Numbered from the stretch's first letter, positions 36,409 to 47,480 are shown. The stretch: DNA of 64,000 nucleotides from Sepiola atlantica (GCA_963556195.1 OY744544.1:50071825-50135824), one strand, 5' to 3'. Translations and numbers: made by a program. The notes: generated from the sequence alone by a model not told the origin.

Positions 36409-38398
36409 GATGGGTGCTGCATAGGGCGTAGATATAAGGTTTATATGCTCAATACCTAAGGGCGTGTCTTAGTTTTTGTAGGATAATCTCTAACCTTTTT
36501 CCTAGTCCTGCTGAAATAATTTAACAAGGTGTTCAATACCACACCAACTCTCTCCGCGAAAGCGGATGTAACAAAGTGATACCACCCACATATGCCCAAC
36601 CCACCAGACTACATATATTAAATAAGAAAAGGAACATCATCTGATTTCCCTAATTTTTTCCTTAAGCGTAAAATTAAACGTAGTAAAATTCTTCCTCCAC
36701 TTGTTAGATAAAGACTTTTCACCATCCAATAAGCCCCATAAAAGGCTATAAAAGAAATAGGTTTGAACTAGTAAATCATGCTGTCCTCCGTAGGTTCTCT
36801 GATAACCTAAAATCTATAGCTCCTATCAATCCATCTAGCCTCACCTCATAATAAATATTTTAGATACCCGGGCAATCGAAGCATTACTTTCATAGAAACT
36901 ACGATAGTGAACCGCGAAGACTCATACACATCATACACAATCAAATTGAGAATAATTGAATAACAACACCCCTACATATCCTATATCCCAGATATGCCTA
37001 ATATGCATTACGGAGAAACTCAGGGTACTATAAGCTATCAACAATCCATCCATAAATTGCAACAATGTGAAATTAGAGGTATTCAAAATGTGCACCTACA
37101 CGAAAAAGCTTCTTCTGGCTAAATGGCCCAACACTAGAAATACGAAACATAAACAAATAATCAGACTTACACTACCCAAAACTACTGCCAACAAAACTAT
37201 AAAACACCTTGATGTATGAATCAAATAAGCCTGTCTATATATCCTATATATCACCAATTAAATAATTTATATACCCACTTCGCAAACCTACGCCCGTCTT
37301 AAATCAATTATCACTAATACAACTACAATCCCTCTCTATATACAATATACTTCGACTAACCAACTCCAAAACACACTTAACACTAACACCTCTCTCAAAC
37401 AAAATCTAAAAAATAAAACAGAATAAAATAAAATAACATTATACGGAAAAAAGAAAAACTTTATATATACACAAAGAATACAATTTCCCAAGTATACATA
37501 GGGTCAACCCCACTAACACAGCCCAAACCCACTGCAGTAGTATAACTCCAAATTGAACACTCACCCGTTTTTTATATATAAACAATAACAAACACTGACA
37601 TCAAATTCCACCTAACTCCTTTTCACCCAAACCCCCTACTAAAAATTCAAAATGCCAAAATCGCGGCGACATTTTTAAAACAGCTTTTAAAATAGATTAT
37701 TATTTCTCATCTCTGTTATATAAGATATCCATCTCTGTTATATAAGATAGTCGCTATTGTAACTGTTTTCAAAATTCGAACCCTTAGCCCGAATCGGGGA
37801 TTTTGGAAGGTACAACATGTCAGTAAACACCGCTTTTGTTAGCAACGCGCACTCGAGCTAGACCACAGGTTTCAAAAGCAGCTATCGGCGCACATAAACT
37901 AAATGAATACTGTAGATTCGTAAGATCAGACACCTGTATTATATGTGCTGAACGCTGCTGAAGTTTGTAAATGTCCACACTATGCAAACCTTCTATACAT
38001 AAAATGTCTGGCCATTCATGAATGTAGATGTATCACCACTCAAGCCGTAGAATATACACATATTTTCTAAGCAAACATACGTAAAAGACAACACGCCTAA
38101 ACAAACAATAAACATAAATAAATCCCATTTTTAAATAAATAAAAAAATCAATAAAATCCCCTCCCCAATTAAACAAATACTAGCTTTTATAAACACGAGA
38201 TATCGTTTCTTTTACGGATGAACGCAAGAAAATAGACACCGGCTACGCCACAACCGGTGATTTGTTTTTTCGCATTTTTCCATAAACTTCTATAACAGAA
38301 GTAAGCTTACGAATTGATCTGTTTTTACTAATTTATATTGGCTCTTGTAAAATCTATGAGCGAGCACTTTATTACTTTTTTTAAAACTAGTGATACAA
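36403..38398. other. Non-coding stretch with a small tandem duplication
   Basis: ATCTCTGTTATATAAGATA occurs twice in tandem at about 37710-37753. A CACCGG/CCGGTG hairpin lies at about 38238-38261. No coding motif or complete repeat is seen. Confidence 0.45.
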
Positions 38399-38422
38399 GA
38401 TATATATATATATATATATATA
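38399..38422. repeat. (TA)n microsatellite
   Basis: Short TA repeat. Confidence 0.85.
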
Positions 38423-39365
38423 TGTATTGTAAATACTAAATATTATTTACCTCTCTCGGCCCTTTTTTAAAACATACCATTTATTTTTTCCATTCTGTTT
38501 CCTCTCCGATCTGCCTCTGTTAGACGACAAAGAACATCGATCAATTAATTATCCAATACTCAAGTTATGCCACCTACGTTCTTTGCTAAAAGGCAATTCC
38601 ATCTTTGCAATTCCAAACAAACAATGTTCTGCCAAGTTCCATTTGTTGCCGCAGAGGGTCCCAAGTAAATGTGAAATGGAATGAAGAGGATTGGAAATCC
38701 CTAGAATTATTGAGTAAGATTTCTGCAACTGAAAAGGGGGGGGGTATCTGTTATTTGCGCTTTTTGTCTGCAGGTCGTTTAGGTGTTGTTCCCAGATCGC
38801 GAGATTGTGTTGTCCGACGTTGCCGAAATTATTATTTGAACGCTTTTTTTTTGCCTTTGTTTTTCTATTTTTTTCTTCTCCCTTTTCTCCTTATTCCTTT
38901 CACACTTCTTTATTTTCATCCCATATTTTATTTTATTTTGTGGTGTGTTTTTTTTTCTTTTATGCATTTTCATTTTATCTCTTTTCCTTCTAGCTCTGAT
39001 TTATTTTTATTGTATATTTATCCTTTTTCTAATTCTCTTTTATTCTACGTGCTTTCTATCTCTTTCATATCATCTACTCTCTTTCATCCCTTGTCTTTTT
39101 TTCTAGTTCTTATAATCGTCTGAGGCTAATGTATATATATCTCTCTCTCTTTTATTTTACTTTAACTTTTCCTTCTATGCTTCTCTCTGTTTCTCTCTTT
39201 TTGACTTTCTCTATTTTTCTTTCCTTTCATTATTTTCGATTTATTCTGTTTTCATCGCTGTTTTCTTTTACTTTCAGTCCATTTGCCTTTCCTTCTCTAT
39301 TCTCCACGGTTTTCCATTTGGTTTCCTCACTGAATTTCGAACTGAACCCTATATTTAATCCACAG

Positions 39366-39367
<2 letters not shown>
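38423..39367. other. Non-coding stretch, strongly pyrimidine-rich from 38840
   Basis: From 38840 to 39330 the plus strand is almost all T and C. The 172-codon frame at 38605-39123 is a consequence: its second half is a run of Phe, Leu and Ser, and nothing in it looks like a known protein. I do not call it a gene. Confidence 0.55.

Positions 39368-39430
<63 letters not shown>
39368..39430. repeat. (TA)n microsatellite
   Basis: TA repeat with one TGTA interruption near the right end. Confidence 0.9.
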
Positions 39431-39432
<2 letters not shown>

Positions 39433-39618
39433 ATAATCCAGGTAAAACATCCACAGGGCAGTAATCCAAAGAATTTTAACCGGGTTTATAAAAAGTGCTC
39501 AATATCAAATAGAGCTTTTATATATGATTATTTTTATTTACACAGACATGTACAAAATCTGCGACACTAGCATGTCGATGTTATCGATCAACAGCTATTA
39601 CAAACTGAGATCTCATCA

Positions 39619-39631
39619 TTTAATTACTACA

Positions 39632-39693
<62 letters not shown>

Positions 39694-39713
39694 TGTGATA
39701 TGTAGTAATTAAA
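39619..39713. repeat. Perfect 19-bp inverted repeat around a (TA)n tract
   Basis: TTTAATTACTACATATCAC (39619-39637) is exactly complementary to GTGATATGTAGTAATTAAA (39695-39713). The 57 bases between are TA repeat, itself self-complementary, so the whole unit can extrude as one cruciform. Confidence 0.95.
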
Positions 39714-40510
39714 GTACTGATATTTAGTGATAAGTAGTAAGACTACACATACCAAAAACAAGAATAGGTTTAAGGCTGCCAAAATTCATACTAGAACTGT
39801 CTGCAATTAAAATTCAGCTCTAACTGATAGTCATCTAGAGGTTGCAGGTGATATGAAAATTTGCGTATAGCTGAATACTTCTCCCAATAATGGCTGACGG
39901 AACAAGAGACTGCTACCCCATGGATTAAATAAAGGTTTCCGTTCAAAATTCCGTCCAGATTCCGGAGTTCGACAGGAATATCCCAGAGTTTGAAGAGCTA
40001 CACCTGAAAAAGGCCAGAGGTTACAGCGACCAAAACGTTGTGAGGATAACATTCAAGATGAGAAATGTAGTCATGCGATAGATGGGCACATTTCCCGTAC
40101 GACTTGTAAACGTTCTATCTTATTCTATACACATAGCATCTTTTTGTATACTGTTAATGTAGGTGCGATATCAAATTTGCAGCGTTAACTAATTTGCATA
40201 TTGGGGTTTTAAAAGTTAATTTTATCAACTAACTATTATTTGTTATTGTTTTTTAATTCAATGATTATTTACATTTAAATATTACAAATAGTTCTATTCC
40301 GTAATATTGTTTTATTTTCAGGACAAATATTTAGCATTTGTGTTCAAACTTTGTTTTCTTTGAGCGACCGACTTGATTTTTCTGCAAACGCGAATTTGTT
40401 TCTTCGTCGTTTCCCCTTTCTTCCCCTTTCACGCTTTAGCACATAAATAAATCTGTTTCGACATTAACAAAATGTTAATTTTTTTTGTTTGAAAAGTTTA
40501 TTATTTTAAA
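39714..40510. other. Non-coding stretch with a decayed hammerhead-like core
   Basis: At 40004-40034 CTGAAAA, GGCC...GACC and CAAAACGTTGTG resemble the order of a hammerhead core with both boxes mutated. No gene is seen. Confidence 0.4.
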
Positions 40511-40541
40511 CTAGCACGACTACCCGGTATTGCCCGGGGGA
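40511..40541 (-). mobile_element. Helitron 3' terminus
   Basis: On the minus strand CCCGG pairs with CCGGG around a 6-base loop (40523-40538), followed by TAGTCGTG, CTAG (40511-40514) and a T. This is a textbook Helitron 3' end. The body must extend to the right; the Merlin-type element at 40557-41343 lies inside it. I did not identify the 5' end. Confidence 0.75.
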
Positions 40542-40556
40542 ATAGTAATTTATTTT

Positions 40557-41343
40557 GGCACTTCTGCATTCTTTATGAACCCGCAGCCGATTAAGAAATC
40601 GAAATTGAAGAGTTCCGTTTTTTTTTCTCCAAGTACCATTCATTCAGAATTCACCGGAAGTTGAATTTACCGGGAGTTGAAGTAGAATTTAGTTTTTAGA
40701 AAATGGAGTTAAATGAGTTGAATCTTCGCGACATTGGTAATTTAATGAACCAGACGCAAAAAACAATCGATTTTTTACATGCACATCGCCATCCACAGGT
40801 GCCACAACAAATCATGTGGAAAACATGTGGCAAAAGGCCAAAATGCGTTAGAAAATAGAATGTGGCACCCACACGCAAATGGTGGAGTCTTACTTAATGG
40901 AATTTATGTGGCGGCAGAAGTTTTCTGCTAACCCCATGGAAGCCATTATAAATCAAATTGCAGAACTTTATCCTGTTCAATAAAAGAAAAAGGACAAAAA
41001 AATACAGTCCCCCCCCCAATGAAAACTTTTCATTTAGATAAAAAAAATCTCACCAAACAAAACTTTTCAACTACAATATATTTAAAAAAAATAAAAGCAA
41101 AATCAATGTTGACCAAAAAATTCATTCCCCCCCACCCCAATCAAAACTTTACATTTTTATTTATAAAATTTTTAATTCATATAATAAAAAAAAACAATTG
41201 TTAATTGTTTCTTGTTACCCCAAAACAAATCAGTCTTGCATTTTTTTTAGGTTGTAAATAAGTCACTTCCGGTTGAATTACTTCCCTTTATTTTCAGTAG
41301 AAGGACAGAAAATCTGCGGGTTCATAAAGAATGCAGAAGTGCC
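40557..41343 (+). mobile_element. Merlin-type DNA transposon, internally deleted
   Basis: Perfect 30-bp terminal inverted repeats (40557-40586 and 41314-41343, tip GGCACTTCTG) are flanked by an exact 8-bp direct repeat TTTATTTT (40549-40556 and 41344-41351). The inside keeps the two ends of a transposase related to the IS1595/ISXO2 and Merlin group, with the catalytic middle missing. Merlin elements make 8-9 bp target duplications, which agrees. At 787 bp it is non-autonomous. Confidence 0.85.
40703..40983 (+). pseudogene. Fused ends of a Merlin/ISXO2-like transposase
   Basis: An ATG at 40703 opens MELNELNLRDIGNLMNQTQK, continuing to a TCGKRP cysteine trace and a stop at about 40858; this resembles the N-terminal zinc-binding part of ISXO2-like transposases. 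A second frame (40864-40983) reads THTQMVESYLMEFMWRQKF and ends ELYPVQ and TAA. That resembles the C terminus of the same family, including the FMWRQKF block. Roughly 200 codons holding the catalytic triad are absent. N- and C-terminal halves abut in different frames, so it makes no transposase. Confidence 0.7.
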
Positions 41344-42034
41344 TTTATTTTTATCAATAACAATTGATTTTCTACTGTTGTCACACGCGAGATAAATATT
41401 ACCGTAAAACCCGAAACGACTAATCGAGGTGAAACTTACAAAAAAAAAAAAAAAAAAAAAAACGAACAACAAAAAAATAGGAGAGATTAGTTTTACTTAA
41501 CTAAAACTACCCCGTCTCCCTCTCTCTCACTCACTTACTCTCTTTCTCTCTTTCTCTTTCTATTCGGCTGTCGTTCTCTTTTTTCCCTCGTGTTAACGAC
41601 GCCGTATTATTTTGTTATGCTTTTAAATGAAACGATCGTTTAACGTTTCTTCGACAGTAAAAAATCAATTGAGATGCTGAGACCAGATACTACACTTTGA
41701 ATTATTTATTTGCACAACATATAAAAAATAACATCTTAAACAAATGAAGCACAAGGCCATCAATACCCCGGTATTGGAGGTTGTTTGTCATCCTTGATCA
41801 AAAGTGATAAACATGTCTATCCTACTCTTAACTAGAATCATCTCAGTCAGCACAATACCACATTTACCACCGTCGTGTGTAAAATATTCCTTAATTGTTG
41901 AAAAAACTTTTTTTTCATAAATACATTTATTTACAGAAATTCATTAGATTAAAATTGGGGGAAGGGTTTCTTATAAAAAATTATGACCCCTTAAAAAACT
42001 CGTTTAATCTATTATTGTATTATCTTTTAATAGA
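41344..42034. other. Non-coding stretch, possible Helitron interior
   Basis: Contains a poly-A run (41441-41462) and a CT-rich run (41515-41570). No coding motif. Confidence 0.45.
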
Positions 42035-42430
42035 GATAGGGTAGTGTAGTATCGGTTTTGTTGTCATGACACTTCCCTCACATGAATTACCTCCTCCTTT
42101 TTAAGGAGATAATAATCCCAGTTATTACATCCTCCTGTGAGGGAAGGTTAATTTAGTATCCGTTCTTTTGTCACGAGAGCATCTCCAAAGGGATTAAATT
42201 CTCCTTTTTTAGGGGTTGGGGTACTGTAATATCTTTTCTGTTGCCATAATACTATACTCGCAGGTATTACCTTCTGCTTTTATTAGAGATTGTTCCAGGT
42301 ATTGCCTACTCTATTACACCAGTATACCAGGCATTATCCCCTCTTTGAGAATTAGTGTAGTATATGTTCGTTATATCATCCTCCCAGTCATTACCTCCTA
42401 CTTTAGAGGTCAGTGTATGTAGTTCGTTCA
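42035..42430 (-). repeat. About 76-bp minisatellite, diverged, minus orientation
   Basis: Words TAGTGTAGTAT, GTTCTGTTGTCATGA, CAGGTATTACC and CTCCTTTTT recur about five times. Reversed, they match the 76-bp array at 46623-46950, so the two arrays belong to one repeat family in opposite orientation. Confidence 0.75.
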
Positions 42431-42463
42431 TCATGATATCCTACCACATAGCATAATGCAACC

Positions 42464-42538
<75 letters not shown>
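42464..42538. repeat. (TA)n microsatellite
   Basis: TA repeat directly abutting a Helitron-like 3' terminus. Confidence 0.9.
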
Positions 42539-42540
<2 letters not shown>

Positions 42541-42568
42541 CAGGACTATCCGGCGTTGCTCGGGGTCA
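42539..42568 (-). mobile_element. Helitron-like 3' terminus, mutated
   Basis: On the minus strand CCCGAGCAACGCCGGATAGT then CCTGCTTATATA resembles a Helitron end, but the final CTAG reads CTTA and the hairpin is only four pairs with a wobble. The body would extend right, over the 42600-43200 sequence and its minisatellite. Confidence 0.5.
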
Positions 42569-42821
42569 TAAAAACTCAAAATACAAGACAAATAGCGTGT
42601 GTAACATTTTTATATTAAAAATTCTATTTCTCTTCCTCACTCTATAGCCGTCTCTTTATCTTTCTTCCTTTCTCTTCTCTGGTCGCTCCCTTTCCCCGTT
42701 GCCACGTTCTCCCTGTTGCCTTCGGCGAAAGCTGTCTCATCCCTACCGCTCCTCTTCCGTTGCCCAGGACCAAAGTATAACATATTTCTATTAAAAGTAC
42801 CACCGCTATCTGCGCTTTCTA

Positions 42822-43192
42822 TATAGGTACTTATCTCCGCATCGGTGAGGGTACTATATGCGTACCTATCTCTGCCCCGGTGCGCATACTATATACGTAC
42901 ATATCGCCGTCCCGGTGCGCATACTATATACGTACCTATTGTCGCCACAGTGCGAATACTATATACGTATCTATCACCGTCCTGGTGGGAATACTATATA
43001 CGTACCTATTACCGCCCCGGTGCAAATATTATATAGGTAACTATCACCGCCTCGGTGCGCATACTATGTATGTATTTATCGCCGCCCCAGTGCGCATACT
43101 ATATAGTACCTATCCCCGCCTTGGTGCGCATAATATAAACGTTCTGTTTCCACCCGGTGCACATACTATATACGTATTTATCACCACCCCGC
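42822..43192. repeat. 35-bp minisatellite, about ten copies
   Basis: The unit contains GCGCATACTATATACGTACC and TATCGCCGCCCCGGT. Spacing between successive TACTATAT words is 35 bases in the first copies and varies later. The plus-strand frames over it are translations of the repeat. Confidence 0.9.
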
Positions 43193-43204
43193 GTCGCATA
43201 CATA

Positions 43205-43402
43205 CAACTCATATTAATAGGCCCCTGTCATATCAAAGAACCAAAATTATGTTCGTTTATGTTGTGTCACTATCATAAAAAATAAATCATATTAATACGC
43301 CCCTGTCATATCAAAGAACAAAAATTAAGTTTATTCATGTAGCGTCTCTATCATAAAAAATAACTCATATTAATGCGCCCCTGTCATATCAAAGAACCCA
43401 TA
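43205..43402. repeat. 78-bp tandem repeat, about 2.5 copies
   Basis: CATATTAATxxGCCCCTGTCATATCAAAGAA begins copies at 43210, 43288 and 43366; the first two continue with a TTATTCATGT-type part and CTATCATAAAAAATAA. Confidence 0.9.
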
Positions 43403-43423
43403 TGGTGCCTTTGTGACCTGTTC

Positions 43424-43455
43424 ATGAAGAAGAAGAAGAAGAAGAAGAAGAAGAG
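43424..43455. repeat. (GAA)n microsatellite
   Basis: About ten GAA units lie immediately before the first recognisable LINE codon. Confidence 0.9.
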
Positions 43456-44345
43456 TTTATGTTCGGAACACCCTCCCCCTGACTAGAGAACATAGGTTAG
43501 AATCAGATGACTACGACTACATGTGCTTTAGATTGACTTTACATCACAACGTCAGTTACTTATATTTCCTATACCGCTCCCCGTCGACCCAGGACTGTAA
43601 TCTGCTAAACTCTGTCTCTGAAAGCATAGATAGAGCACTCTTAATTGACTCGAATGCCCAGATACATGTATTTGGGGATTTTAATGCCCACCACCGCGAC
43701 TGGTTGGGATTCTCCAGCCTTACTGACGCAACCGGCAACTCTACGTATAATTTCTCCTTAGTTCACTCCCTCTCTCAAACTGTCGATTTTCCGACCCGCA
43801 TCCCCGACCAAGTAGACCAACAAGCCTCACTTCTAGACCTCTTCTTGACATCAATACCCGAGGCTTGTGTGACGAAAGCTCATAGCCCACTCGGGAATGC
43901 TGATCACATTGTGCTAATGATACATATTACCTTAAAAAGTCGTCCAAAAGCTGATGAACCGTTGCTCAAAACAACAAGATACTACGAGCAAGCTGATTTT
44001 GAGTCAATCAGAGATCACATCAGTGACGCCCCATGGAGGGAAACCTTCTCACTCCCTGCCAACCAGTGTACAAACGAATTAACTGAATGGGTCAAAGCAG
44101 GCATTGAAGCCTATGTCCCCATGCGAAAATTCTTTAGCAAGCCCCACTCTTCTCAATGGTTCACTTCGGAATGTGCAGCTGCCATTTCTGAGAGGCAACA
44201 AGCATTCCGTAAATTCGGCCGCCATAAGTCAGCTACTAATAGGCATACATTTATAGAGTCAAGAAATAATTGCAAGGCCGTGATAGGCGAAGCGAAGAGA
44301 AGGTATAATGAGTTAACAAAAAACGCATCCAGTCACAGAAACTAG
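43456..44345 (+). pseudogene. LINE family A endonuclease, N-terminally truncated
   Basis: The frame runs from the GAA repeat to a stop at 44343-44345. FLYRSPSTQD (about 43570) and HVFGDFNAHHRDW (about 43665) are AP-endonuclease blocks; the GDFN motif holds a catalytic aspartate and asparagine. SLLDLFLTS (about 43830) and NADHIVL (about 43905) follow; the latter is the usual SDH motif with serine replaced by alanine, while the key D and H remain. A charged linker follows. The N-terminal half of the domain is missing, so target-DNA nicking is lost. Confidence 0.8.
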
Positions 44346-45360
44346 GTACTCGCGATTTCTGGAAAATCTACAATAGTGTAGTGAATAATGGTCAATCTAC
44401 GATTCCCCCACTTTCAAACCACAATGATGTAGTTTGCACGGCCACTGATAAGGCTGAACTATTTGCACAGCGTTTCCCTTCTAACTCTACTTTAGACTCA
44501 GATAACCACTCTCTCTATGAATTCCCTTTGCGGACCGAAGCCACACTTGATAACCTGGTCATCACCCCATCCCAGGTCAGAGACATCATAAAAACCTTGA
44601 CACCTCTAAAGCTTGTGGGCCTGATCTTATACCTGTAATAGTAATAAAGAAATGCTCTGCTGAACTGGCCCCTGTCCTCTCAAAACTCTACAATAAATGC
44701 CTAGCCGAATCTTGCTTCCCCGATAGCTGGAAAATAACCTCTGTGGTACCAGTCTACAAGAGTTCTGGGAATAGAACCGACCCTCAGAACTACCGCCCAA
44801 TCAGTCTACTGCCGATCTTTGCCAACATCTTTGAATCCTTAATCAATCTAGCGATAGTACGGCACTTAGTTAATGCTAAACTTCTATCTGACCGCCAGTA
44901 TGGATTTAGAAAAGCACGATCTACTGCAGACATCCTCACGGTCATCTCTGAACGCATGTATCATACACTCGACAAGGCAGGTGAAGCTAGGGCAGTAGCG
45001 CTTGATATATCCAAGGCATTTGACAAGGTATGGCATAAAGGGCTTCTCCTGAAAATACGCTCATACGGTATTACTGGGCAACTACTTAATATAATTAGAT
45101 CCTTCCTAAACAAAAGAAAAATCCAGGTTGTCCTCAATGGCCGTTCATCTAAGCAGCATGACATAAATGCTGGTGTACCCCAGAGATCTATTCTTGGACC
45201 TTTGTTGTTCCTGATCTATATAAACGATCTCCCCGATGACATAGAGTCTGAGATTGGTTTATTTGCTGACGACACCACGCTTTACTTTCGCCATGTTGGC
45301 AAAACATACGCGATCATATCCGAGGCATGGCTGAATCTTTAGAAAATGACCTCCAGGCTG
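44346..45360 (+). pseudogene. LINE family A reverse transcriptase, frameshifted
   Basis: A linker frame (44381-44638) passes by frameshift into the polymerase. NYRPISLLP (about 44790), YGFRKARST (about 44905), ALDISKAFDKVWH (about 45000, first catalytic aspartate), a GVPQxSILGPLLF block (about 45175) and FADDTTLY (about 45263, the catalytic aspartate pair) stand in the usual order. In the third block the normally conserved glycine reads arginine (GVPQRS). A frameshift after 45300 ends the main frame. Confidence 0.85.
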
Positions 45361-46081
45361 TAGTGGATTGGGGTCATAAATGGTTGGTAACTTTTAATGC
45401 CGCAAAGACAAAGTTCCTTTCCTTTCAATAACTACAAGAAGCCTCTCCAACCACCAATTGTCATGGCAAATAACACCCTACCTGAGAGTTCATCATTCAA
45501 ACTCCTCGGCCTAACCTTCACAGGTAACATGAATTGGAACAAATACATTGAACACATTGCCAAAGAAGGTTGGCTCCCTCTGCCGTGCTAGTAAACTCCT
45601 TATATCTGACATTATCCTGTATCTCTACAAAGCCACCATTCGCCCATGCATGGAGTATTGTTGCCACATCTGGGTTGGTGCATCATCTACTAGTCTTTCC
45701 CTCCTTGACAAGGCCCAAAAAAGAGTCGCCAACCTAATAGGTCCCTCATTGTCAGCTAAGCTCCAGTCCCTGTCCCATCGCCGCAATGTAGCATCCTTAT
45801 GTTTGTTTTACAAATACTTCAATGGATTATGCTCCGATGAGTTGGCTACTCTGGTGCCCCCTCGACGTAAATTCTCTAGACTAACTCGACAATATACTAA
45901 ATCTCATTCATTCACTGTGGAGGTCCCCAGATGCCGGAGAGCATTCTACTCAAATAGCTTCTTTCCGCGTGCTGCTGGCCTCTGGAACTCCCTCCCTGCC
46001 TCCTGTTTCCCCGACAGTACTGACATGCAGAAATGTAAAACTAATGTAAACAGACATCTTGCTGCTCAGATCCCAATTTAG
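45361..46081 (+). pseudogene. LINE family A C-terminal region
   Basis: Two overlapping frames (45397-45591 and 45548-46081) carry the thumb and C-terminal part: VDWGHKWLVTFN, FKLLGLTFTGNMNWNKYI, then ATIRPCMEYCCHIW, HRRNVASLCLFYKYF, LVPPRRKFSRLTRQ and AGLWNSLPASCFP. A short overlap at 45548-45591 marks a frameshift. The end TAG lies at 46079-46081. The function of this region is not known precisely. Confidence 0.8.
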
Positions 46082-46298
46082 GCTGACCCCCCAAACCTTC
46101 TCCCCTTTTCTTTTTTCTCAGTAGCCCCTTACGTCAACAGTGGCGGCCTGCCTTGTTTGGGGTAAATCATGTTAAAAAAAAAGAAGAACAAGAAGTAATC
46201 GTATTCTACAGAGGCACAATACTGCACAAGCCGCCTAAAAACATATTCCATAGGGGAGGTATACGACACAAGCCCCAGATCGCATATTTTTGCTAGTT

Positions 46299-46950
46299 GG
46301 AAGCAGAATATATACTACATCACATCCACACCTCTTAAGTAGGATGAGGTAACGCCAACATTCCTAAAAAAAATATCTTTTGCACGAAAATTTTTTTTTA
46401 CCCCTTTCAATTTTTTTTTCTTTTCTTAAAAAAAATATTTTTAGTAATAAAAAAAATTTCGTCACCCCCATAAACATCTTTTACTCTCCCTCACTTAGAC
46501 AAATATTTTTAGTTAAAAATAAAAATCCCCCCAAACAATCTTTTTACTCTCCATCTCCTCCAAAAAAATGTTTACTCCCCCCCCATCCAAAGAAATTTTT
46601 TAAGTTAAAAATAAAGTTAGAAGCAGAACAGAAAATACACTACATTTACACCTCTCCAAAAAGGAGGAGACAATGCCTGGGAGGAGGGTATCATGGCAAC
46701 AGAACATATAATCCACTACCTCCACACCTCTTAAAAGAAGAGTGGGTAATGCTTGGGAGGATGGTATCATGACAACAGAACAGATACTACACTACCTCCT
46801 CACCTCTCAAAAACGGAGGAGGTAATGCCTGGGAGGATGGCATCATGACAACAGAACATATACTACACTAATTCTACACTTCTCAAAAAAAGGGCGGTTA
46901 ATGCCGTGAAAGGGTGGTATCATGACAACAGAACGGGCGTAGTTGGACGG
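46299..46950 (+). repeat. 76-bp minisatellite, plus orientation, interrupted
   Basis: GCCTGGGAGGATGG-type words start at 46675, 46751, 46827 and 46903, exactly 76 bases apart; each unit also has TATCATGACAACAGAACA and a CTACACCTCT part. One more unit at 46299-46365 is separated by a low-complexity insert (46366-46617) of A/T runs and C stretches. The family is the same as at 42035-42430, reversed. Confidence 0.85.
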
Positions 46951-47353
46951 ATGTATGGACGGATGAAGCTGAAATATTAGCGTCTATTAATTAAGAAAGG
47001 AAGGTAGAAAGGGTGGTAGTGAGAGGGGAAAGAAGAAAGAAAGGACAAAAATAGTAGGAGTGAATTTCTTCTCGGCACTCATTTCCTCTGATGACATCTC
47101 CGGTTGAATGATGACTGGCATTATTTATCAAATTCGTACATAATTAAATTGAAATTTAGCTGAAAATAGCTGAAATAATCGATCCCCGGACGAAATCTGT
47201 CCTATAGCCCCATTAGAAGTGAATTTAGAGATTCGGAAATACGCCCATTAATTTTCTCAGTGAATTTGACGTTAGAATACACTTTTCGATTTTATCTAGA
47301 TTCGCTAACATTTTTCTATAGGGCACACACGCACATACATACATACATTGAGT

Positions 47354-47354
<1 letters not shown>
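46951..47354. other. Non-coding stretch
   Basis: Begins GGGCGTAGTTGGACGG and has GGACGGATG repeats, then a purine-rich run. It contains no gene I recognise and could be the interior of a Helitron-like element. Confidence 0.4.
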
Positions 47355-47385
<31 letters not shown>

Positions 47386-47417
47386 CATACTAATATATAT
47401 ATACTTATATATATACA

Positions 47418-47480
<63 letters not shown>
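47355..47480. repeat. (TA)n microsatellite with small interruptions
   Basis: TA repeats with ATACATA and CACTAATA breaks; it directly abuts the left end of Penelope-like element 2. Confidence 0.9.

Larger units (their letters stand above)
43456..46195 (+). mobile_element. LINE family A, 5'-truncated copy
   Basis: A non-LTR retrotransposon with an AP-type endonuclease part, reverse transcriptase and a long C-terminal region, in that order on the plus strand. It starts abruptly after the GAA repeat, in the middle of the endonuclease domain, and ends after a 3' untranslated part with CAGTGGCGGCC and an adenine-rich tail carrying GAAGAA. The layout and motifs place it broadly with Jockey/CR1-type LINEs; the exact clade is not determined. 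Frameshifts break pol in several places. Relatives lie at 6590-6995 and 62640-64000. Confidence 0.85.

Noticed and set aside
36600..37320. Possible Penelope-like remnant suggested by A/C-rich composition
   Set aside because: No motif could be read in any frame; composition resembles element 2 but that is not enough.
37775..37875. Possible minus-strand tRNA-like segment (GGTTCGAATTT)
   Set aside because: The only A-box-like word is over 80 bases away and the arms do not pair.
38605..39123. 172-codon open frame
   Set aside because: More than half lies in a pyrimidine-only run; the product is Phe/Leu/Ser low complexity with no motif.
42845..43278. Overlapping plus-strand frames with repeated TIYV-type residues
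   Set aside because: All three frames are open because of the 35-bp minisatellite; no gene is implied.
47348..47480. N-terminal Tyr/Ile part of a 290-codon frame
   Set aside because: This part is translated (TA)n; only the portion after about 47640 could belong to the Penelope-like element.
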